Source: Candidatus Uhrbacteria bacterium
GTDB lineage: Bacteria; Patescibacteriota; Patescibacteriia; UBA9934; GWF2-40-263
Assembly: GCA_013204385.1 (NCBI GenBank)
Contig: JABMNY010000026.1
Span: forward strand, 1-48,842
Direction of reading: 5' to 3'
Length of the DNA stretch: 48,842 nt
Shown: in pieces, positions 19,448 to 29,467 of the stretch
Position numbering within the stretch: the first letter of the stretch is position 1
How the letters are laid out: every line of letters begins with the position of its first letter
Translations under genes and position numbers: made by a program
The notes under the pieces: generated by a model
What the model was told of the DNA's origin: nothing
Database searches by the model: none
What the model saw: the letters and a program-made list of their open reading frames with translations, nothing else

Positions 19448-20611
19448 CTAATAATGCCGTTTTGACTCTTGATGAAGCACGGAGTCATATGTTTCTAAAA
19501 GTCGCTCCATCAAGGGATCCCAACCATACTTTCTTTGTGCATTTCCACGAGCAGACATTCCTAGTCGTTCTCGCAAATCGACCTGTTCCAACAAGAGTAA
19601 AATCGCGTTTCGCAATTCAACCACATCCCCAGGGGGCACAAGGAGTCCTGTATCTCCATCTAAGACCACTGTCCGCACACCTGGAAGGTTTGAGGCAATT
19701 GTTGGAATCCCACTAGCAGCTGCCTCAAGAGCAACAAGACCAAAGGCCTCCGCGCGTTTTGTTGAGGGAAACACATGGAAGTCCGCAAGTCGATAATATC
19801 GAGGAAGATCCTCAGAAGAAACACTCCCCGCAAAGATGACACGTTCCTTGAGACCAAGTGTCGCTGCGTGTGCTTGGTACGTTTCTTTCAGATCTCCAGA
19901 TCCAACGATCACTAATTTCCATTCATATTCAACCAATCCACTGAGCGATTCCAACAACTGTGGAACGCCCTTAAATGCATGTGCCGAATCCAAGCCTCCA
20001 ACAAAAAGAATAATCGGGGTGTTATGAGTGAGGCTGTACTGTTCTCGCAATGCCTCCTCTTCTCCAGGATGGAAACGCTCAAGATCAATACCAAACGCGT
20101 GTTCTTCAACACGATCCATCACATTCAGTTCTGCCAGAGCAGAATGTTTTGCGTAATCAAGGGAGCTCACTAAAATTCGATCAACTCTATTTATGAGCCA
20201 GGGAAATAAAATTCGACGATGCGCACTAAAAATTGCTCCTTTCATTCCGTCTGCGACCGCGTCCATATGATACGTCATGACGAGTCCCTGATCAGGACGC
20301 ATCGCCTTTCGGACAATCACAGGCTCTGCCCCTCCAAAAAATGGATAGTGCAGATGCACAAGATCGAATCCTGCAAGCCGGTGAAAGAGCGATGGGAGCA
20401 TGCCTGCATTCCCAATATGCACAATTGAAGGAATACGATGAACATGCCGAGGGTCATCCGCCACTTCCTGATCACGAATGGTAAACACATGCACATTGTA
20501 TCCAAGGGCCCGCAACCGCTCCACATATTCAAACGCAACTCCCCCCATCCCTCCACGATACGGAGGATAGGTGCAGACAACATGTGCAATCGTGACTGGT
20601 TTCTTTTTCAT
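19448..20611 (-). CDS. Glycosyltransferase family 4
   Basis: FPSTKRAEAFGLVALEAAASGIPTIASNLPGVRTVV. Confidence 0.87.
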   Translation of the reverse strand: MKKKPVTIAHVVCTYPPYRGGMGGVAFEYVERLRALGYNVHVFTIRDQEVADDPRHVHRIPSIVHIGNAGMLPSLFHRLAGFDLVHLHYPFFGGAEPVIVRKAMRPDQGLVMTYHMDAVADGMKGAIFSAHRRILFPWLINRVDRILVSSLDYAKHSALAELNVMDRVEEHAFGIDLERFHPGEEEALREQYSLTHNTPIILFVGGLDSAHAFKGVPQLLESLSGLVEYEWKLVIVGSGDLKETYQAHAATLGLKERVIFAGSVSSEDLPRYYRLADFHVFPSTKRAEAFGLVALEAAASGIPTIASNLPGVRTVVLDGDTGLLVPPGDVVELRNAILLLLEQVDLRERLGMSARGNAQRKYGWDPLMERLLETYDSVLHQESKRHY

Positions 20612-20615
20612 ACCT

Positions 20616-21671
20616 TTAACGAATCAACCCCTTCAAAACCATCCACATGCCTGATAAAAGTGGGTTGATCACATATCGCACGGCAAGACTATCTGTTTCT
20701 TGATGTTCGATCGCACCAGTCCAGCGCTTCACAATATCTCGATCCTCCACTCGACGAAGGGCACGACTCTCGCGACGTTTACGCATGACGTACATCCACG
20801 TACGCGGACTCAATAGATCGCGATACACGAGTAGCTTCTCTTTGATCCATCCACCTTTCACCGCAAAAACTAAAAGTCCAATTTCTGTACAAAGCAAAAA
20901 CGGTGAAAGGAGTGCAAGTGACCACCAACGTAAGTGAGACACATGGACAAGAATCCGATTACGTTCCATCCAATAAAATTTCTTGATTGAACGCTTAAAT
21001 TCGTAATCGTGATAGGCAATTGATTTGAGGGACAACACGTTTTTGAAACCTGAAAGCCAAATGCGCCACCCGAGTTCAAGGTCCTCATGATAAAGAAAAA
21101 GGAATGGATCAAGTAATCCAACGTGTTTCAATACACTGGATCGAAACAACACCGCCGCGCCGCTACTGTACGTAATTTCCTCTCCGTCGACGTATTGATC
21201 TTTGATCCTGTTCCAGGTTTTTCCATTATCTCGTGCGAACCCGAAACCAAGAAAATGAACCATGCCCCCAGTGACATTCACTATTTCTGGAAACTTCCAC
21301 AACATGATACGCGACTGCACAGACCCGATCGTTCTGTCTTGCTCTGCAATCTTCACGGCTTCCATAAGGGCATCAGGGTGAAGCTTTGCATCCCCATTGA
21401 GAAGGTAGACATACTCTGCTCCCCCCAATAACGCATGTTTTATTCCAAGATTATTTCCTTCTGCAAACCCTAAGTTTTCTCCACTTGGAAAAAATGTGAT
21501 TCCTTGTTTTTGATGCAACCACTCCACACTTTCGTCCTTAGAGTCATTATCAACAACAACAATCTCACATTTCTCTTTGGGGTAGTTGAGTTTCTCAAGC
21601 GAATCAAAAACGTCCGGGAGATATTTCCGGGTGTTATAAGAGAGATAGATAATAGCAACGTTTGGAAGCAT
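20616..21671 (-). CDS. Glycosyltransferase family 2 (rhamnosyltransferase-like)
   Basis: VAIIYLSYNTRKYLPDVFDSL...VVDNDSKDESVEWL; start at MLPNVAII. Confidence 0.85.
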   Translation of the reverse strand: MLPNVAIIYLSYNTRKYLPDVFDSLEKLNYPKEKCEIVVVDNDSKDESVEWLHQKQGITFFPSGENLGFAEGNNLGIKHALLGGAEYVYLLNGDAKLHPDALMEAVKIAEQDRTIGSVQSRIMLWKFPEIVNVTGGMVHFLGFGFARDNGKTWNRIKDQYVDGEEITYSSGAAVLFRSSVLKHVGLLDPFLFLYHEDLELGWRIWLSGFKNVLSLKSIAYHDYEFKRSIKKFYWMERNRILVHVSHLRWWSLALLSPFLLCTEIGLLVFAVKGGWIKEKLLVYRDLLSPRTWMYVMRKRRESRALRRVEDRDIVKRWTGAIEHQETDSLAVRYVINPLLSGMWMVLKGLIR

Positions 21672-21672
21672 G

Positions 21673-22008
21673 TTATTTTTCCTTTGGAAGATCATCGAGT
21701 GAAAGCTTCCGAACAAGACGCGTAATTTCGCTCTCTACCTGCTCGATTTTTACATACATTCGAAAGACTAGGTAGAATACAGTAATCATGGAGAAATAGA
21801 TCACTACATCTGCCCCTCGACCAACCCCTACAACACGTGCAAGGGCGTCTGCGGTCTGTGGAAGTACAGCAACAAATCCAACCGCAAGCCAAAAGAGCAT
21901 CCAAAGTAAAAGCCAAGCAATGGTCAGTGCGCCCCGCTTGAATTGAAAGATTGTACGAGTGATCGCAAACAAAGAAAAGACAAGGATGACAATTTGGATA
22001 ATAGACAT
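21673..22008 (-). CDS. DUF2304-type membrane protein
   Basis: Length, TM pattern and adjacency to a DPM1-like GT2. Confidence 0.65.
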   Translation of the reverse strand: MSIIQIVILVFSLFAITRTIFQFKRGALTIAWLLLWMLFWLAVGFVAVLPQTADALARVVGVGRGADVVIYFSMITVFYLVFRMYVKIEQVESEITRLVRKLSLDDLPKEK

Positions 22009-22010
22009 AG

Positions 22011-22679
22011 CTACTGACTAATGCGTTTCAAGACAAGCTTTAACAGCGTTTTAATCCCGACAAAAAAACTTTGCCCCTTGGATAATGAATAATCTGTATA
22101 GATCGCTTTGATGGGAACTTCTACCATTGTCAATTTGTGACGTTTTGTTTCTGCAATCAGTTCTGATGAGACTTCCATGCGGTTCGTTTTGATCTCTATT
22201 TTCCCTAATGCGTATTTTGTAAAGGCCCGAAATCCAGACTGACTGTCCGTCACCCAAGCTCCAAAAAGAAAAAACGTCACAAGGTTTCCAAGAATTTGTG
22301 CAATACGCCGATACCACGGCATTCCAACAAATCCTGTTAACATGCGTGAACCAATAACAACATCTGCCCCTTGCTCCATTGCTCGAACAAATTTCTGAAT
22401 CTCTGCAGGGTCATGCTGACCGTCCGCATCAAGCGTAATAACGGCATCGGCACCGAGTTTTTGCGCTGCTGCAAATCCTGTCCCAATCGCTGCTCCAAGC
22501 CCACGATTGATCACATGACTTACCACGAGGACACCAGCTGTTCTCGCAATCTCCGCCGTACGGTCGCTTGAACCATCGTTCACGACGATTATATCATCGA
22601 CAAACGGCTTCGTTTTTTGCAAAACTTCCGCAATCGTCGTTGCTTCATTGTATGCTGGAATGATGGCTAGAATCTTCAT
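22011..22679 (-). CDS. Glycosyltransferase family 2 (dolichyl-phosphate mannosyltransferase-like)
   Basis: IIPAYNEATTIAEVL...VVNDGSSDRTAEIA...DADGQHDP. Confidence 0.88.
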   Translation of the reverse strand: MKILAIIPAYNEATTIAEVLQKTKPFVDDIIVVNDGSSDRTAEIARTAGVLVVSHVINRGLGAAIGTGFAAAQKLGADAVITLDADGQHDPAEIQKFVRAMEQGADVVIGSRMLTGFVGMPWYRRIAQILGNLVTFFLFGAWVTDSQSGFRAFTKYALGKIEIKTNRMEVSSELIAETKRHKLTMVEVPIKAIYTDYSLSKGQSFFVGIKTLLKLVLKRISQ

Positions 22680-23692
22680 ACATTTGAAAGCAAAAGCTTA
22701 TTCGCTTTCATATATTCAATGGTTTGCTTCAACCCGTCTTCTAATCGAACAAGAGGAAACCACCCGAGCTCTTTTGCGCGATCAATACGAGGGAGTGCTA
22801 ATTCAGAAAGAAATTCAAAATTCTCTCCATCCACAATAACAGAACTCGATCCAGTGAGCGCGATAATTTTGTTCGCAACATCTTCAAGCGGCAGATCTAC
22901 ATCACTTCCAAGATTCACAGGACCTGCATATTCCTTTGCTTCCATAATTCTGACAATCCCATCAATCACATCCGTAATGTACGAAAGGGATGTTCGAAAT
23001 TCACGACCGCCATACATGATGAGATCCTTTCCATCGAGTGCATTCAAGATAAAATCAGGAATGAGTTGTCCGTCAAATAGTGGCATTCGTGGTCCGAATG
23101 TACGAAAAATACGTGCAATCCGAATCTCAAGACTGTGTACCTGACGATAGGTTTCAAACATTGTTTCTGAAAATCGCTTTCCTTCGTCATAGCATGCTCG
23201 TGGAGTGAGATGGTCAACAATCCCCTTCTCTTCCTCTCCCACAAGCGGTGTTCCATCTTGACGTTCTCCATACACGACAGAACTTGACCCGAGTAAAATT
23301 CGCGCACGATACTTTTTTGCAAGCTCTAGAATATAGTAGTTCCCAAGCGAGTTTGAAAGAAGTGTTTGAATCTTAAACTGATCAAAATTCTTTATCGATG
23401 TAGGACAGGCGAGATGATAGATTTGCTGAATTCCCTGATAAGGAAGTTTGAACGCTGCGAGCTCAGCAAATGACTCTAGTTCAAAAGGTTGATTTACATC
23501 CAAACGAATGAATCGAAAATTTGCGTTCTGTAAAAGGGTCTCGATATTTTTTGCTTCACCCGTTGAAAAGTTGTCGACACAAATAACTCGGTGTCCATCT
23601 CGTAAAAGACTTTCACATAAATGAGAGCCAATAAATCCAGCCCCACCTGTTACCAAGATATTCTGATGTTCGAAAGAAGATGTTTGAGACAT
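22676..23692 (-). CDS. NAD-dependent epimerase (UDP-glucuronate decarboxylase-like)
   Basis: ILVTGGAGFIGSHLCESLL...HLACPTSIKNF...RACYDEGKRFSETM. Confidence 0.85.
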   Translation of the reverse strand: MSQTSSFEHQNILVTGGAGFIGSHLCESLLRDGHRVICVDNFSTGEAKNIETLLQNANFRFIRLDVNQPFELESFAELAAFKLPYQGIQQIYHLACPTSIKNFDQFKIQTLLSNSLGNYYILELAKKYRARILLGSSSVVYGERQDGTPLVGEEEKGIVDHLTPRACYDEGKRFSETMFETYRQVHSLEIRIARIFRTFGPRMPLFDGQLIPDFILNALDGKDLIMYGGREFRTSLSYITDVIDGIVRIMEAKEYAGPVNLGSDVDLPLEDVANKIIALTGSSSVIVDGENFEFLSELALPRIDRAKELGWFPLVRLEDGLKQTIEYMKANKLLLSNV

Positions 23693-23713
23693 ATAGGAAT
23701 AGTATAGCAGAAT

Positions 23714-25792
23714 TTACAGACCCCATGCGGCTGAGTTAATACCGCCACGATCACTTTCATTGTCACTAAAAAAAGTTCCTATCAGTGTTGCATATCCATT
23801 GTAAACGCGGATATGAGGTCCTCCCCCTGGTCCTGCAGCTGTAATGATAGAAGCCCCACCAGAATCACTCAAGTTTCCGACAGATAACCGAACTCCTCCA
23901 CGAAATCCAGAATCATAGGCAAAAAATGTTCCAAGCCACTCACCCGCTCCATCATAAATTTGAACCTGAGGGCCTCCACCTGTATCTGTTCCTGTCACGA
24001 TTTCATCATCACCATCCCCATCAAGATCTCCGCTAGAAATAAACACCCCCTTGTCATAGGTGCGTGCATACGCAAGAAATTCGCTCACAAACGTGCCATC
24101 TGGCTGAAGAACTCGCACTAATGGTTCATGTCCTCCACCGAGTGTCACGAGAATTTCGTCCGCATTATCTCCATCTATATCCCCAAGTGCGACTCGGACA
24201 CTGCGTTTCCCAGCAATATCAGAAAATGGTGAGAGTGTTGCTTCAATCTGACTCCCTCCTTTATCAAACAATCGTACACGTGCCTGACCTCCCTCATCTG
24301 TGCTCACGGCGATTTCTTCAATTCCGTCCCCGTCAATATCGCCGGACGCGACAAACAGTCCTGATCGAAGTTCTGTTTCAAATGCGTAAAATTGATTCTC
24401 AAGATTTCCTTCAAGATCAAAGATACGAACTTGCGGTCCACCTCCGGGACCTGGCACGACCACGATTTCCTCTGCCCCATCTCCATCCACATCTCCCATT
24501 GTCAAGCGAACGCCCCCTGTAAATGAAGTATCATATGCCTCAAAGGAGGCAACAATCTCGGTTCCACTATTGGTGAATACCTGGACGATCGGAGGACTCC
24601 CGGACTCTGGAGCAACTGCGATTCGATAACTTGATTGCATCTGTACGGATGAGGTACTTGTCCCTCCATCGTCTACGTCGGCAAAAGACGTAGCTAATGT
24701 AAGAGCGCTAGCGAGATTCAATCGTCCTGCCCCCATTTTTCCAACTGCATCCCCCGTCGCAGATACGGGATCTACAGAAAGACGCAGGATCGTCTTGATA
24801 TCGTCTGGAGTCAGGGAATGATAGGCAGACTTGAGAAGGGCTGCAGCTCCAGCCACCATCGGGGAAGCCATCGAGGTTCCTGACCACCCTTCTTCATAAT
24901 AGCCGTCTGCAAACGGGGTCCACTCATCATCTTGATACACGGCACTAAAAATGTTTTCTCCTGGAGCTGAAATGTCTGTGCATTCTGCGCCATAGTTTGA
25001 AAAATCTGCTTTGATATCATTTACATCTGTTGCCGCAACTCCCAATATTAAATCCTCACCTGAACGTTCACCAAAGCACGCTGGGAAAATAGGACGATCA
25101 TCAATATTAATTCCGCCTCCATTTGAATTTCCCATTGCGGCAACAACCACAATTCCAGATTCATAGGCATCTTGAATGACAGCTCGAAGCGCATCATCAA
25201 AATCGAACCCCGTAAAACTTAAGTTAATAACATCTGCCCCCATGGCGGTTGCGTATTCAACTCCTTGTCGAGCAAGGGTGGAATTCCCGATCCCTTCATT
25301 ATCAAGAATCCGAACGCTCATGAGTTGCACGTCCCAATTAATCCCTGCAATTCCCTCTTCGTTATCTCCCACCGCTCCAATAATTCCCGCAATCACCGTT
25401 CCATGAGAGATTGCTCCTTCGTCGAACGCCTCATCCGAATTTGGAATTGGGCTCCCGTCATCATCTACAAAATCCCATCCATGTACATCATCAATATACC
25501 CATTTCCATCATTGTCGATTCCATCATCTGCCACCTCACCGGTATTCACCCATATATTTTCCGCAAGATCTGGATGATCTAAGTCAATACCGGTATCCAA
25601 CACCGCAACCACAATAGATCCGTCACCTGTGTGAATATCCCATGCGGAGTACGCATCGATATTTGTGAGATACCACTGATCCGAAAGATAGGTATCGTTT
25701 GGTGTGAGCGCATGAACTGGAAACGCACTTGCAAAGACAAATAAAAAAAGAACTCCTTTGCGCATCCAAGAAACAGCCGTGTGTGTTTTCAT
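23714..25792 (-). CDS. Secreted S8 subtilisin-like protease with FG-GAP repeats
   Basis: VAVLDTGIDLDHPDL, SHGTVIAGIIGA, GTSMASPMVAGAAALL; GDVDGDGAEEIVVVPGPGGGPQVRIFD. Confidence 0.9.
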   Translation of the reverse strand: MKTHTAVSWMRKGVLFLFVFASAFPVHALTPNDTYLSDQWYLTNIDAYSAWDIHTGDGSIVVAVLDTGIDLDHPDLAENIWVNTGEVADDGIDNDGNGYIDDVHGWDFVDDDGSPIPNSDEAFDEGAISHGTVIAGIIGAVGDNEEGIAGINWDVQLMSVRILDNEGIGNSTLARQGVEYATAMGADVINLSFTGFDFDDALRAVIQDAYESGIVVVAAMGNSNGGGINIDDRPIFPACFGERSGEDLILGVAATDVNDIKADFSNYGAECTDISAPGENIFSAVYQDDEWTPFADGYYEEGWSGTSMASPMVAGAAALLKSAYHSLTPDDIKTILRLSVDPVSATGDAVGKMGAGRLNLASALTLATSFADVDDGGTSTSSVQMQSSYRIAVAPESGSPPIVQVFTNSGTEIVASFEAYDTSFTGGVRLTMGDVDGDGAEEIVVVPGPGGGPQVRIFDLEGNLENQFYAFETELRSGLFVASGDIDGDGIEEIAVSTDEGGQARVRLFDKGGSQIEATLSPFSDIAGKRSVRVALGDIDGDNADEILVTLGGGHEPLVRVLQPDGTFVSEFLAYARTYDKGVFISSGDLDGDGDDEIVTGTDTGGGPQVQIYDGAGEWLGTFFAYDSGFRGGVRLSVGNLSDSGGASIITAAGPGGGPHIRVYNGYATLIGTFFSDNESDRGGINSAAWGL

Positions 25793-25799
25793 AAAATGA

Positions 25800-27845
25800 C
25801 TAAATACCAACAACCGCACCAAATCGATTCAATGAATTAAATGCGAAGAATCCACCGATAAGTTCTGTACTCCCATTAAAGATTCGGATTTGTGGTCCTC
25901 CATTTTTTTCTGGACTAATGTAAAGCTCTTCGATTCCATTAAGATCAACATCCCCAGCGCTCACTTGAACCCCTCCTCGATACTCATGAGGAAATACGAA
26001 AAAGGAACGGATCTGAACTCCGGATGCATCATAAAAACCGACCTCAGGATTAAATCCTTTTCCTTTCGAAACAACAATCTCATCCACGCCATCTGAATCC
26101 AAATCCGCGGTCGCCACATGCAAAGCATTTACTTCCTTATTAAACACCACGAACGACCCAACATACTTTCCAGATCCACTATGGATCATCACCGTTCCAT
26201 CACTTTGTGTTTGAAGAACAGAAATAATCTCACGATCCATATCTGAGTTGATATCACCGACGGAAATTTCAATAGCGGACTCCGTTCTTCCAAACGGGAA
26301 AAATGCCCCCTTCAAATATCCATGATGATTAAACATACGCACTTGTCCTGTTCCTCCTTCATCAGATGTCACGAGTATCTCATCAATTCCGTCATTATTT
26401 ATATCTCCCACAGCAACTTGAATCCCCAAACGTCCTCCCTCATCAAATGCAAAAAACTGACCTTCAACAACACCATTTAAATTAAAAATCCGAACTTGTG
26501 GTCCTCCACCTGGACCTGCTCCGGTGATAATCTCATCCTCCCCATCTCCATCAACATCCCCCATCGCAATCCGGACGCCTCCGGTAAACTCAGGGTGATA
26601 TGCATCAAACTGTGCAAGCACCTCTCCTTTTCCATTCACGCGCCGAACAAGAGGCTCAGATCCTTTTCCTTGTGCCACCACAAATGAATCCGATGAGATG
26701 TGATTTGAAGGGGAAGTTGATAAGACCTGTCCAGCAAAAATTTGTGCATATTCAAGTGCACGAGCCAGATTCAGGCGTCCAGCCCCAAGCCTTAATCGAT
26801 CTGCAAGTGACCGTTCTGCAACAGGATCAACAGCAAGCTTTAGTGCATTTCTAATTTGATCTGGTGTAAGACTTGGATACGCAGAACGCATCAGAGCAGC
26901 GGCTCCAGAAACCATCGGGGCTGCCAATGACGTTCCTTCCCAAGGAGAAGCATAGGCGGTGATAAATGCAAGCTCTTCGGCGTCATGATACACGCTCGCA
27001 AAAATATCGATTCCTGGAGCAGCGATGTCTGTACATCGTGATCCAAAATTAGAGAATGATGCTTTTTGATCCTGCACATCTGTTGCTGTTACACCAATCA
27101 CAATATTTCTTCCAATCTCATGATCAAAACAGGCTGGATAAATCATTTCCGTATTCAGATCCTTATTTCCATTTCCAACAGCCGCCACAATAACCACCCC
27201 TTGATCATGGGCCCACTCAATCGTGTCGCGCAAACGCACATCCGTTTGCGAAAAGGTAAAACTCAAGTTAATAACGTCCGCTCCATTTTCGACAGCGTAT
27301 ACAATGGCGCGACGAACATCTGCCGTAGACCCTGCCCCAAACTCATTCAGTACTCGCAAAGGCATGATACGCACATCCCAATTGATTCCCGCAATTCCTA
27401 ATCCATTATTTGCTGTTGCTCCAATAATTCCAGCGATCACTGTTCCATGAGAGGCAACAGAATCTCGTACCCCCTCATAAATAACAGACGAAGGATCTGT
27501 GTCTCCATCGACAAAATCCCACCCAATAAGATCATCTTCGAACCCATTCTGATCATCATCAACAGAATCATTTCCTATTTCATCCTCATTCCTCCAATAC
27601 TGTCCGATTAAGTCTTCGTGATCTAAATCAAATCCCGCGTCGAGTATAGCCACAATCGTTTTTTCTGAACCTGTTTCTATGTCCCATGCCACCGGAGCAG
27701 AAATTTGATCGAGATACCAAAGCTCTTCACGAAAACGATCCGTCACGTCACGTGCATGGACAGGAAAACTGAATAACAGAAGAGATGCGATCATCACTCC
27801 GCTACACACAATTTTTCCCAACTGTTCCAAACAAAAATACCGCAT
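25800..27845 (-). CDS. Secreted S8 subtilisin-like protease with FG-GAP repeats (paralogue)
   Basis: VAILDAGFDLDHEDL, SHGTVIAGIIGA, GTSLAAPMVSGAAALM; FG-GAP repeats; start MRYFCLEQ assumed. Confidence 0.88.
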   Translation of the reverse strand: MRYFCLEQLGKIVCSGVMIASLLLFSFPVHARDVTDRFREELWYLDQISAPVAWDIETGSEKTIVAILDAGFDLDHEDLIGQYWRNEDEIGNDSVDDDQNGFEDDLIGWDFVDGDTDPSSVIYEGVRDSVASHGTVIAGIIGATANNGLGIAGINWDVRIMPLRVLNEFGAGSTADVRRAIVYAVENGADVINLSFTFSQTDVRLRDTIEWAHDQGVVIVAAVGNGNKDLNTEMIYPACFDHEIGRNIVIGVTATDVQDQKASFSNFGSRCTDIAAPGIDIFASVYHDAEELAFITAYASPWEGTSLAAPMVSGAAALMRSAYPSLTPDQIRNALKLAVDPVAERSLADRLRLGAGRLNLARALEYAQIFAGQVLSTSPSNHISSDSFVVAQGKGSEPLVRRVNGKGEVLAQFDAYHPEFTGGVRIAMGDVDGDGEDEIITGAGPGGGPQVRIFNLNGVVEGQFFAFDEGGRLGIQVAVGDINNDGIDEILVTSDEGGTGQVRMFNHHGYLKGAFFPFGRTESAIEISVGDINSDMDREIISVLQTQSDGTVMIHSGSGKYVGSFVVFNKEVNALHVATADLDSDGVDEIVVSKGKGFNPEVGFYDASGVQIRSFFVFPHEYRGGVQVSAGDVDLNGIEELYISPEKNGGPQIRIFNGSTELIGGFFAFNSLNRFGAVVGI

Positions 27846-27861
27846 ATTTCTATGCGGTATT
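27836..27861 (-). terminator. Hairpin AATACCGCATA-gaaa-TATGCGGTATT + TTTTTG overlapping the S8 start codon
   Basis: 11-bp perfect stem; T-tract on minus strand. Confidence 0.75.
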
Positions 27862-27873
27862 GTAACGATTTCC

Positions 27874-29343
27874 CTAGAAATTGTCATCTAGTGAAGTGAT
27901 GCTCGCTGTTTCCTCATCCACATCATAGTCGATGATAGAAGTAACATCCTCTCCAAACGAGTAATTCCCCAAAAAAGCATCGGAAATGTCATCAATTTGT
28001 TGATTCCAAGTATCTCCATATAAATCCACTGCAACACTCTCACTTTCAATTGCTCGTAGAATTCCTCCCTCAGAAACAGCATATACCGTTGGGACACTCA
28101 AAAATTTCACCATGCGTGTTCCTGGGTGATAAGTCACATTTGATCCAAGAGTCAAGGAAGATAGGAAGTCAGAACTCACTTCAACAACATCGTCAAAATT
28201 TTCAAACCAGGTTAAAAAAACGTTCTCGTTGGTGAAGGCATGACGTTTCCCATCTGTGGCGTAATAGTAAACGGCACGGCATGGATCATTTACCTCTGAA
28301 GCTATTTCTGTCGAACAAGCAAGCTTAATCAAATGACTCGGTTCCGCCTCAGATGCTTCTTCTTCTACAACAGGTTCCTCTTCAACCACCTCTTCCTCAA
28401 CGATTACTTCATCCTCTTCAAAGTACAGAACAATGCTCTGTACGTCATCTTGTGTTCCCACGACCCAAATGCCTGTATCGGAAATAACGGCACCGCGGAA
28501 TGTATAGTCCTCAACTGCATAGGGATATGACGTCCAGGTCACTCCGGCATCATCAGATTTAAGAATGATCTGATCACCCACAACCACCATCTGATCTCCA
28601 TTTACTTGAATATCATATAAATTCTGATAGGAAAGTCCGTCAACCGCAATTGTGCTCCAAGAATAATTTCCATCTGTGGTGTGGATAAACGTTCCATTGC
28701 GCCCAACGGCATACCCTTCTGTTGCGGATCTAAACCATACTCCATACAAATCATCTTGCGTGATCTGTCCGATGGTTCTCCATTGTGACCCACCTTCATG
28801 TCCATAATAAAGATACCCACTTGCTCCCACAATCCAAGCGGTTCCATCCCCCATATCTTGAACACGATTCAACTCTAAGGTTGTGAGCGTTGTTGAAATT
28901 GAAACCCACTGACTCGACGCATGATTATACGTCATGAGTCGTCCACTCGCTCCCACTAAATACCCATAAGATTCAGAGATATCCATGTCATTGATATGTT
29001 CTGTAATTCCAAGCGTCACGTTTGACCAGGTACTTCCCCCATCCAGTGACTCACGCATCGCAGACCCTTCACCTGCAACCCACACGTGATCTCCAAGCGT
29101 CTCAATATCACGCCAATACACACTGGTATTTTGATCGATGACTGACCAGGTGCCCCCCGAATCAGATGAGGAAATAATATTCCCTGCATTTCCAACAGCC
29201 ATGACCCGATCTCCCAAGACTGCGACAGAACGAAGTCCTTGAATCATTCCTAAATCTTTCAACGTCCAACTACCAGAGGCATCAGCCTGAATGGCAAAGA
29301 AAGAGGAGAGAATAAGGAAGAGTGAAATGATTTTGAATTTCAT
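27874..29343 (-). CDS. Secreted YCF48/BNR-type beta-propeller with C-terminal domain shared with the S-layer protein
   Basis: Repeated GNAGNIISSSDSGGTWSVI, GRNGTFIHTTDGNYSWSTI motifs; signal peptide; C-terminal homology to 29468..33214 N-terminus. Confidence 0.78.
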   Translation of the reverse strand: MKFKIISLFLILSSFFAIQADASGSWTLKDLGMIQGLRSVAVLGDRVMAVGNAGNIISSSDSGGTWSVIDQNTSVYWRDIETLGDHVWVAGEGSAMRESLDGGSTWSNVTLGITEHINDMDISESYGYLVGASGRLMTYNHASSQWVSISTTLTTLELNRVQDMGDGTAWIVGASGYLYYGHEGGSQWRTIGQITQDDLYGVWFRSATEGYAVGRNGTFIHTTDGNYSWSTIAVDGLSYQNLYDIQVNGDQMVVVGDQIILKSDDAGVTWTSYPYAVEDYTFRGAVISDTGIWVVGTQDDVQSIVLYFEEDEVIVEEEVVEEEPVVEEEASEAEPSHLIKLACSTEIASEVNDPCRAVYYYATDGKRHAFTNENVFLTWFENFDDVVEVSSDFLSSLTLGSNVTYHPGTRMVKFLSVPTVYAVSEGGILRAIESESVAVDLYGDTWNQQIDDISDAFLGNYSFGEDVTSIIDYDVDEETASITSLDDNF

Positions 29344-29395
29344 ATACAGAGAGTATAGCAAATTTCGTTTTACTCGCCGAGAGGACACAAACCAA

Positions 29396-29419
29396 AACTC
29401 GCGTCCGAAGACGCGAGTT
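29396..29419 (-). terminator. Terminator of S-layer gene, UUCG-capped
   Basis: Minus: AACTCGCGTC-TTCG-GACGCGAGTT then TTTGGTTTGTG. Confidence 0.8.
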
Positions 29420-29467
29420 GTTGGTCATGATAGTTTCTCTTTACAGAGAAGTTATATCAATTGGGTG

